From the NCBI GenBank assembly GCA_900323505.1, contig OOIN01000028.1, positions 620,001 to 684,000 on the forward strand: a stretch of 64,000 nucleotides of DNA, read 5' to 3'. The notes beneath the pieces are model-generated. The model did no database searches, was not told the DNA's origin, and worked only from the letters and a program-made list of their open reading frames with translations. Shown piece after piece: positions 54,010 through 61,454 of this stretch (position 1 is its first letter; every line of letters starts with the position of its first letter). A program made the position numbers and the translations under genes. Source of the DNA: Ustilago trichophora. Taxonomy: Eukaryota > Basidiomycota > Ustilaginomycetes > Ustilaginales > Ustilaginaceae.

Positions 54010-57000
54010 ATGTCGCACGCTACCTGGACTCCCAGCCTGATCAAAAGGGCAGAGGGCGTTGTACCCTCTGCGCTCATCCAACAGCTCAACGCCAACGGTA
54101 GTACCGATATCAAAAAAGTATACATCACCATCGGCGCTTTCTTTGCCCTCGCCCTCGTCACCCTCATCGCTTTCCAGATTCTCCGTCCCAACAACAAGAT
54201 CGTATATGCACCCAGATACAAGTATGCCGAAGATGGTAAAGCACCGCCCAAGGCCTCAGAGGGCTTTTTCGGTTGGCTGCCACCCATCCTCAAGTACAAA
54301 GAGCACGATCTCTTGCCACTCATCGGTCTCGACGGTGTCACCTTTTTGCGATTCATTCGCATGATGCGATGGATGCTCACCACCTTGGCCATCCTCATGT
54401 CGGTCGTGCTCATGCCCGTCGACATTGCCTACAACGTCCGCAACGGAGGTGGTAACCTCGTCACCAACAAACTCAACTTCCTCAACATGTCCAACGTTCA
54501 CGGTACCTACATGTGGGCCCACGTCGGCATGAGTTACGTCGGTACCATTGTTGCCATCGGCTTCATCTGGTACCACTACCGCGAGATGGTGCGCTTGAGA
54601 TGGTCCTACTTCCGATCCGAAGAGTACCAAACCAGCTTCCACGCCCGAACGCTCATGATCACAGATGTTACCAAGCGATACCAGGCTGACAACGCTCTCG
54701 GCGCCATCTTGTCCGAGATCAAGATGCCTTACCCCACCACTGAGGTGCACATTGGCCGTCGCGTTGGCGTCTTGCCCGATCTCATCGAGAAACATAACGA
54801 TCTCGTACGCGAGCTCGAGCACGTCCTCGCAAAATACCTCAAGAATCCCAACCAGCTCCCCTCGAAGCGACCCACCAAGACTATTGGCGGCTTTTTGGGT
54901 TGCGGTGGTGAGAAAGTCGATGCCATCGACTACCTCACCAACCAGATCAACCGCGTCGAGGCCGCCGTCATGCATCAGCGAGAGACGATTCAGCAAAAGC
55001 AGCCAGAGATGTACGGATTTGCCTCGCTCGCTGCTGTTCCCTACGCCCACGCAGCCGCCAAGGTGCTCAAAGGCAAGAAGCCCGGTGGAATGCGCATCGC
55101 CCTGGCCCCTCCTCCCACCGGTATCATCTGGAAGAATCTTACCAGATCGCGCGCCAACCGTGCCAAGTCGAGCTTCTTTGGCTTCCTCATGCTTCTCGTC
55201 CTCTTTTTCATGAACATTTTCCCGCTTATCATCGTCTCGTTGCTCTCCAACATGGCCGGCCTCACCAGTATCTCGTGGCTCGGCTGGCTCAAGTCGTGGC
55301 AGAACAAGAGCTCCTTCACCTTTGCTGCCGTTTCTGGTCTGGGAGCGCCCATCATCATGGGTCTTGCTTCCTTCTTCTTCCCAATCGCTATGCGCAGGAT
55401 CGCAAAGTACCGAGGTGTCCAGACTCGATACAAGCTCGACCGTCTCCTTGTCGGCCAGTACTTTGGCTTCCTCGTCATTTCGCAGTTCCTCTTCTTCTCG
55501 CTCATCGGCGTCGTCCTCTCGCTCGTCTCGCAGCTCGTAGTAGAGATCAACCACAACAGCGCGCTCAAGATCATCGAGAAGCTCGGCCGCAACGCCGCGT
55601 ACGCTACCAAGCAGCAGTACTTGAACCAGTCCAACTATTGGCTCACCTGGCTGCCGCTGCGTGGATACCTTGCCGTCTTCGATCTCGCCCAGGTAATCAA
55701 GCTGCTGCTCGTCTGGTTCCAGAAGGTCTTTTTCGGTCGCACCCCGCGTGATGTTCGCGAGTACACCAAGCCACCCGTCTTTGACTACTGGATCTACTAC
55801 GCCAACTTCCTCTTCATGGCCGCCGTTGCCATGATCTACGCACCGCTTGCGCCCCTCGTCGTCGTATTTTCGGCCGTCATCTTCTGGGCCAACTCGTTCA
55901 TCTACAAGTATCAGCTCATGTACGTCTTTGTCACCAAGCACGAGACCGGTGGTATGCTGTGGCGACCCGTCATCAACCGTCTGCTCATCTGCATCGGCTT
56001 CATGCAGGTCATTCTCATTCTCGCCGTGGTGCTCGACACGCTCAATTATTACCAGGCCATCGCTGCGCTGCCACCCATCTTGATGCTGGTCGCCTTCAAG
56101 ATCTACTGCCGTCGCACGTTCGACAGCCGCTTCGATTGGTACATTCCCAACGAGGCCGAGATCGCTGCCTCCAAGATCCACGCCGGCGATGCTCGCCACA
56201 ACCGTCTCCAGCGCCGCTTTGGTCATCCAACGCTCAACTCGAAGCTGTTCACGCCCATGGTGCACGCCAAGGTCAAGCATTTGCTGCCTCAGGTGTACAA
56301 GGGCCGTCTCGACACGGGTGTCGCCATGGTCGATGGCCGGAAGGTGGAGACCGAGCAGGTGGCTGGTGGTCTCAAGATCGCTGCTATCGAAGAGGATCAG
56401 CTCGAGTACGATCCCTCCAAGGACTCGGACGCGCGCTCGGTCATGTCTGGCACTACACTCGGTGGCATGTCGATGGCCAAAGGCGGTATAGGCGTGGGCA
56501 CTCCTGGCAGCATGGCTGGTCCTCGCGGCGACTACTTCAAGGACCAATACGCCAATTACATAGCTGGCGGCCCTATGCATGGGGAAGAGTTTGAGATGTC
56601 TAACGTCGCTGCGCGCGACAGTCGCGACAACTTGCTCGAGAAGCGTCAAAACAGCTTGTACAGTGAGTCTCTGGACGGCACCTTGGCTGGCACCACGTAC
56701 GGTGGCAAGGCGTCGCCCGAGGCTGGATTTGGTGCTCACGGTCACTATCAAGGATACTCGACCGCTACCACCCCGGGATTTGAGTCTAGTGTTCCTCAAC
56801 AAGCCAACTACGTCGACCCATACGGACAGGGTGGACAACCATACGCACCTCGCATGGGTGTCAACCACAGCGCTCAGGGCAGCCAGACGTCGTTGGGTTC
56901 GTATGGCAATCTGCTGTACGGTGGTAACGCGCCCGCCGCAGCTCCTGGCGGATACGGCTCTCGTGGCCCACAAGGCCCATACGGCGGACGAACGACTCCA

Positions 57001-57345
57001 GGCGAAGCGCAGCAGATCTCACCAGGCACCGTGATCGCACCCACGTCGACTCAATATCAAGTTGGTGGCTACACTGCGTCGCCGCCTAACCAACAGCAGC
57101 AGCAGCGATTCATGGGCGTTTCCCCTTCTCGCCAGGCATCGGCCGACTACCCATACCAGCCAACTGGCACCTATGGTCAAGTCCAACATGCACCAGCGTA
57201 TGCACAGCAGCACCCAGGCGTATCGGCTCGACAGCCTTACCTGCACGGCCAGCAGCCGAGCGGAGGCAACTGCTACCCTTCTTCTCACAGCTCGCAACCG
57301 GGTCCCGGACAGCAGCAAGGTGGTAGCTACGGCTACGAGCGCTGA
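54010..57345 (+). CDS. Csc1/OSCA/TMEM63-family channel with long low-complexity tail
   Basis: Single exon, 1111 aa; the start is the ATG at 54010, since the frame upstream lacks an ATG. A first helix (YITIGAFFALALVTLIAF) is followed by the amino TM block, the cytosolic RRM-like domain (TLMITDVTKRYQ to LAPPPTGIIWKNL) and the long seven-helix DUF221 channel core. That core contains IRKLD-like KLDRLLVGQYFGF, LPLRGYLAVFDLAQV and the conserved FDYWIYYANFLF. Family members are osmosensitive, mechanically gated, calcium-permeable channels or lipid scramblases of plasma or endomembranes. After about residue 760 the tail becomes a disordered Gly/Gln/Tyr/Pro-rich region of some 300 residues ending GSYGYER, absent from yeast Csc1 (782 aa). 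A 905-codon antisense frame covers most of the gene and is a shadow of its codon use. Confidence 0.92.
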   Translation: MSHATWTPSLIKRAEGVVPSALIQQLNANGSTDIKKVYITIGAFFALALVTLIAFQILRPNNKIVYAPRYKYAEDGKAPPKASEGFFGWLPPILKYKEHDLLPLIGLDGVTFLRFIRMMRWMLTTLAILMSVVLMPVDIAYNVRNGGGNLVTNKLNFLNMSNVHGTYMWAHVGMSYVGTIVAIGFIWYHYREMVRLRWSYFRSEEYQTSFHARTLMITDVTKRYQADNALGAILSEIKMPYPTTEVHIGRRVGVLPDLIEKHNDLVRELEHVLAKYLKNPNQLPSKRPTKTIGGFLGCGGEKVDAIDYLTNQINRVEAAVMHQRETIQQKQPEMYGFASLAAVPYAHAAAKVLKGKKPGGMRIALAPPPTGIIWKNLTRSRANRAKSSFFGFLMLLVLFFMNIFPLIIVSLLSNMAGLTSISWLGWLKSWQNKSSFTFAAVSGLGAPIIMGLASFFFPIAMRRIAKYRGVQTRYKLDRLLVGQYFGFLVISQFLFFSLIGVVLSLVSQLVVEINHNSALKIIEKLGRNAAYATKQQYLNQSNYWLTWLPLRGYLAVFDLAQVIKLLLVWFQKVFFGRTPRDVREYTKPPVFDYWIYYANFLFMAAVAMIYAPLAPLVVVFSAVIFWANSFIYKYQLMYVFVTKHETGGMLWRPVINRLLICIGFMQVILILAVVLDTLNYYQAIAALPPILMLVAFKIYCRRTFDSRFDWYIPNEAEIAASKIHAGDARHNRLQRRFGHPTLNSKLFTPMVHAKVKHLLPQVYKGRLDTGVAMVDGRKVETEQVAGGLKIAAIEEDQLEYDPSKDSDARSVMSGTTLGGMSMAKGGIGVGTPGSMAGPRGDYFKDQYANYIAGGPMHGEEFEMSNVAARDSRDNLLEKRQNSLYSESLDGTLAGTTYGGKASPEAGFGAHGHYQGYSTATTPGFESSVPQQANYVDPYGQGGQPYAPRMGVNHSAQGSQTSLGSYGNLLYGGNAPAAAPGGYGSRGPQGPYGGRTTPGEAQQISPGTVIAPTSTQYQVGGYTASPPNQQQQQRFMGVSPSRQASADYPYQPTGTYGQVQHAPAYAQQHPGVSARQPYLHGQQPSGGNCYPSSHSSQPGPGQQQGGSYGYER

Positions 57346-58037
57346 TCCAGAGATGCGGACGTGTAGACACCTAGATTCTAGCTTAGATTCATGACTTTGC
57401 TCAGGCGACGTGTCACTCAACATGGTCATCGCCTTGACAAGACCAGCGGCGATGGCTGGGACAATACATTTCTTCCTCATTTGTAAGCTCAACATCCAAT
57501 CTGCAACATGTATTTCAACCTTGATTGTAAGCAAGCTTTCCTTGTCAGGACGATGTCCGTGTGTCTTTTGAGCTCTTGCAGTTCGCCTTTGTCTTTCTTT
57601 GTGGATTCTGACCGAACCTTTCGGTTTCAGCTGTCTTGACAGCGTGGCTGAGGTAGAGTCGAGATGTATTGCTCTCGTGCCTCCACGTTGTGAATTGAAG
57701 CCCGTCTTGTATGCGATTGTCTGGTCTCACTAGTGCAGTGAACTGATACTCCTCGGCATGGCAACTGAAACGGTCCAAATTGCTTTCCCAGGCTTTGTCC
57801 CTACCACACAAGCCAACGGTTTCTCGCGGTCACCATGAATCGGAGCATCCGGAATGGATGTGAGTGCAAGAAGGAAATGTGCACGGTGGTAAGACAGAGT
57901 CGAACGGTAAAGTACAGTACAGTACAAATACAAAAGAGGGTCAGGCCAGGATCGTGAATGCTGTCTTGTGTCAGTCGGATCGATCGATCCCTTCAAGGTG
58001 TCGAGTCGAGTCGCAAAGGAGTGAGCCTTGCGAAGGC
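57346..58037. other. convergent spacer, no gene seen
   Basis: The spacer lies between the CSC1-type stop and the HSK3 stop. AGTACAGTACAGTACA is at 57911-57926. No supported gene was found. Confidence 0.45.
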
Positions 58038-58385
58038 CTAGTGCTGCGCCTCTCCATTTGGGTTTGCTTCCTGTTCTCGGTCAACTTCGTGAAGTACCGC
58101 CATAAAACTGCCATGAGAAAGAGAGAGTGGTGAGTACAGAAGAATGCGGGTCAATTTACCTGTGTTTCTGCTGGTCTATGGTTTGAATGATTCGCTGTAA
58201 ACGTACGTTGATGCTTGCGCAATTCCTAGTTTGCGCATGTAGAAAGCCTGTTCTGCTGCCAGATTCAAGTGCTGCTTTGTCGTCTCGAATGAGTTGGCCA
58301 GCGTGCCGAGCTTGGCTGCGAGCTGTGCATAGTGCCGTTCCTTGGGGGTCAGCGAGGTTGCATTTGATGAGACTTGTGGGATCAT
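58038..58385 (-). CDS. HSK3: DASH/Dam1 complex subunit Hsk3 (two-exon micro-gene)
   Basis: Exons 58385..58207 and 58107..58038 give only 82 aa. The intron (GTACGT donor, ATGGCAG acceptor) joins in phase 2, and the junction restores the conserved RKLGIAQASTFMAV motif. The amino part has a Ser/Thr-rich stretch, then a single long helix (ERHYAQLAAKLGTLANSF, then AAEQAFYMRKLG). This matches the Hsk3 pattern of an R-x-Y-x-x-L helix followed by an AxxAxYxRxLGxxxASxFM motif. The DASH complex encircles kinetochore microtubules and couples chromosomes to spindle ends. Yeast Hsk3 has 69 residues, so the length fits. The ORF is below most size cut-offs and would be missed or mis-ended without the intron. 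The gene is divergent from the NTPase gene. Confidence 0.85.
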
Positions 58386-59069
58386 GATTGTCACTGCGTT
58401 AGAGTGGAAAGGATCGGAGAGACACGTTTATCGAAATGCGGCCAATCGATATCCTATATGCGGTGCTTGCACGAGTGAACGGATGGTGGTGGTGATGTCC
58501 GATGAGATGTTGGGTGTTGTCGAGATTGTCATCGTCGACGTGTTTTGGCAGACATCGGACCCTGAGCCTGTGAGACGCGTCGTGGGACCAACACTTTTTT
58601 TTTTTCTTTTTCAAAATTTCAGGCTGCACAAACATACGTCTTCACTGCGCTCACAACCAACGCTTGACCGTCTGTGCCCCTTACAGCCACAGCTGAAAGC
58701 TTGCGAGCAACTCTCTCGAGTAAGGCAACTATTCATTTCTTCTTATGTTTTTCTTTGTTGATGATGATGTGGACGGTTTGCGTGCCTGCAATGGTGATGC
58801 AACGTCAAAGCCGTAGCCGCTGTAGCAGGAATCGGGCAATTTTCTGTAACTCGGAACTCGGGATTTGGAGAGACGCTGTGTTGGGCTGTCCCATCTTTCG
58901 CTGAGTCGGTGCACGTGCGCTCAATGCTCTTTCTCTCTCCTCCACCACCACAACCACCATCATCATCATCATATGGGTTCACGCGCATACACACACTTGC
59001 GCGTGCACCACTCTCTCTCTCTCTCTCCAAGCTCTCGACTTGCTGCTTCGGCTATTGTTTCTCTCGATC
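58386..59069. promoter_or_regulatory. divergent upstream region HSK3 / P-loop gene
   Basis: These 684 bp contain a T-run at 58590-58607, an ATC/ATT triplet repeat around 58957-58972 and a short (CT)n at 59011-59026. They must hold both promoters; no specific sites were assigned. Confidence 0.45.
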
Positions 59070-61169
59070 ATGTCGTCGTCACCCCACGCTTTCGACGCAT
59101 CCACCACCCCTCAACAGCGTTGGGATCGCATCCTCTTGGCTCCGCGAGATCCACAAGCCACGCCCGCGACCTTGTCCGCCGAGCTTCACAGTCAGGCTTC
59201 CGCCTACCTCTACGATCGCCTCACCTCGTGCTTTCAACCCTCGAACTTGCCCCTACCGCAGCTTCGCGACGTTCTTGACGACATTCTAGATCGCTCCCCT
59301 CCCAACACCAACACCAACAACGACGCGCAAGCGCCAACCGACGGCGCTAGAGATGCGTTGCAACCACCTCGTACGCCGACCTCGAATATGCGCGCGCGCC
59401 TCAAAGCTGCTCAAGCTTATAGGAATACGCCGCGTACCCAACGTGCAAACCAGTGTCTCGAAGCCTTTTCAAGACTAGAAGCATGGGGAGTATTGGTATC
59501 TTGCCACTCCTCTATCATGGCCTTGACCGCCCAAGCCGGATTTTGCAGTCAGATTGTTCTCCGAAGTGCTGTGGCCGTTCTTGTAGCGTTATTGCTGGAT
59601 AAAAAATCGGAGCTGATCCAGGTTGTGCCGGAGCTGAGGAATCCCTTGAGCGATCAGCTTTCGCTCTCCTCGATTCTCACTGAAGCGTATTCGCAACTTG
59701 CCTCGAGCTTCCAGCAATCCGACATGTCCACCTCGCCTGACCGCCAAGTCGCTTATCTTCTCGTTCACCTCGCCCAGTCCTCTCCCCGCGTCTCAGGCGA
59801 CGTCGGTGTCTTGTCGGCCAACCGTCATTTCAGGACGCAGTTCAGTCGTCGATATCGAGGCGATGCCCCGCTTCGCTTCCTCCGCTTTGTCACGCAGCTC
59901 AACAGCCAGCCGGATCCGATTGATGCCAGCGAGCCCCGCTCCTACTTTCGAGGCACTCCCATCGTTCAATCCAGCGGCACCGGCAAATCGCGCATGGTCA
60001 TCGAGCTCAGCTCCCTCACGCCGCTCCTCTACGTCTGCTTTCGTAAGCGCAAAGCCGAGGGCAACGCCAAGGCTGGCTACCCTCTGCCTGACGAAGGTGT
60101 ACGCAAGTACTTTGAAGATGCCCAAGAGAGCCATCCAAACTTCTGCGACCTTCAAGTTGCCTGCTTCCTCTCGGCTTGGTTTACCACATTGGCCAATACT
60201 CTCGGCAACCTGTCTCAGCTTCCTGACAAGACCAACTACCTCTTGCGACTCAACCGTCTTGACGCGGACAATCCCGTACGCATCGCTTTCTTTCAGGCGG
60301 TCTCGGAGCAGGCCAAAACACTCATTGACGAATCCGAGAAACAGTACCACATTCAACTCAGCACCGACTGCAACGAAAGCGGACCCCATTCCTTGAAGGC
60401 CTCTGTCGATCCCAACTATGTGTTTCTCGGCGTACTTCGCCAGCCCATCCTAGCTCTGAATCACGAGCTCGCCCTTGTCTCGCAGCATCTGCACAAGGCG
60501 GATCATCACGCCACCAGTGCACCGGTGCCTCCGGTGCTGGTAGCTATCGATGAGTGCGTCGAGATCAATGTTTCCAACTCACCAAAGGGCAACAATCAGC
60601 TCAACAGTCTCCTCCGCGCCTGGAACTACATACGACAGCTTGAGGACCAGTGCGCCACTTCGCAGCGCTTCTGGCTCATCCTGCTCAGCACCAGCAGCAG
60701 CGCCGCTGCCTTGGTCGAACACGTCAGCATGCAGAGCTCGAATCGGCGCCAGAGTTCAGCCGCTTTGCCCACCTTTGTCGGCGTCGGCTTTGATGTGCTT
60801 GCAGAGGAACGTCCCAGTCTCACTTGCGCCGCCGACGCTTGCCACTTTGGCCAAATCATCACCTATGGCCGACCGCTCTGGGCGTCGCTCGACCCCGACG
60901 ACTTTTGGACCACCGCTACCCTCAAGCTGCAAGGCGCCCCCAAATTTGACCCGCTCCAGCCTGCACAGTGCTTCAGCGTGTTGGCATCGCGCCTGGCCCT
61001 CCGCTTGGTCCTTGCCCATTGGGGCGACTTGCCGTCCATGGGCGAGCAAAAAGGGTTAGGGTTAGGGTTCCAAGGCCGTCAGTGGATGGGGTGTTTGAGA
61101 GGAGACGCGTCTGCCTGTGAAATTTCAAGACGGTCCAATACAAATCCAAGACGGTCCAATTCAAAGTGA
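59070..61169 (+). CDS. P-loop NTPase-like fungal protein, 3' end apparently disrupted
   Basis: Frame of 699 aa from ATG at 59070. It contains a Walker-A-like QSSGTGKSR near residue 300 (a glutamine replaces the first glycine) and a Walker-B-like VLVAIDECVEI near residue 490, so it probably binds a nucleotide. The amino third is a Ser/Pro/Asn-rich region plus a predicted helical segment. Similar large proteins with an SSGTGKSR motif occur in fungal genomes as uncharacterised families, often in multiple copies; this statement is from general knowledge. After LASRLALRLVLAHWGDL the frame enters the TTAGGG array at 61053 and then reads 33 residues of low-quality sequence up to TGA. The natural carboxy terminus is therefore probably missing. 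It may be a pseudogene or truncated copy. Confidence 0.75.
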   Translation: MSSSPHAFDASTTPQQRWDRILLAPRDPQATPATLSAELHSQASAYLYDRLTSCFQPSNLPLPQLRDVLDDILDRSPPNTNTNNDAQAPTDGARDALQPPRTPTSNMRARLKAAQAYRNTPRTQRANQCLEAFSRLEAWGVLVSCHSSIMALTAQAGFCSQIVLRSAVAVLVALLLDKKSELIQVVPELRNPLSDQLSLSSILTEAYSQLASSFQQSDMSTSPDRQVAYLLVHLAQSSPRVSGDVGVLSANRHFRTQFSRRYRGDAPLRFLRFVTQLNSQPDPIDASEPRSYFRGTPIVQSSGTGKSRMVIELSSLTPLLYVCFRKRKAEGNAKAGYPLPDEGVRKYFEDAQESHPNFCDLQVACFLSAWFTTLANTLGNLSQLPDKTNYLLRLNRLDADNPVRIAFFQAVSEQAKTLIDESEKQYHIQLSTDCNESGPHSLKASVDPNYVFLGVLRQPILALNHELALVSQHLHKADHHATSAPVPPVLVAIDECVEINVSNSPKGNNQLNSLLRAWNYIRQLEDQCATSQRFWLILLSTSSSAAALVEHVSMQSSNRRQSSAALPTFVGVGFDVLAEERPSLTCAADACHFGQIITYGRPLWASLDPDDFWTTATLKLQGAPKFDPLQPAQCFSVLASRLALRLVLAHWGDLPSMGEQKGLGLGFQGRQWMGCLRGDASACEISRRSNTNPRRSNSK
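61053..61069 (+). repeat. interstitial telomere-like repeat (TTAGGG)n
   Basis: GGGTTAGGGTTAGGGTT, nearly three telomere units in head-to-tail order, lies exactly where the P-loop gene loses its family-like sequence. It could be a healed break, a telomere-targeted insertion junction or a relic chromosome end. Confidence 0.85.
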
Positions 61170-61395
61170 AGACGGTCCATTTCAAAGTGAAGACGGTCCA
61201 CTACAATTCCAAGACGGTCCACTACAATTCCAAGACAGTCCACTACAATTCCAAGATGGTCCACTACAAATCCAAAACAGTCCGCTTCAAATTGTAGGCA
61301 CTCCAATAAAAAGTGAAGACGGTCCACTACAAAGTCAAGACGGTCCACTACAAAGAGAAGACGGTCCACTACAAAGTCAAGACGGTCCACTACCG
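61128..61395 (+). repeat. 21-bp minisatellite, coding-type
   Basis: About twelve to thirteen units of consensus AAGACGGTCCACTACAAATC (20-21 bp) run in tandem, with variant units in the middle. Because most units have 21 bp, one forward frame stays open and would read as a heptapeptide repeat (QDGPLQF/S/I). One unit around 61290-61310 is shifted. Whether it is translated is unknown. Confidence 0.88.
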
Positions 61396-61454
61396 TTGTG
61401 CACTTGCTTGGCGCTCCTTCAGATCACCATCATCACCGATACAAATCTGATACA

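Noticed and set aside
54256..56973. 905-codon open frame antisense to the CSC1-type gene
   Set aside because: It mirrors the GC-rich third positions of the sense gene, has no recognisable domain and lies opposite a clear membrane protein.
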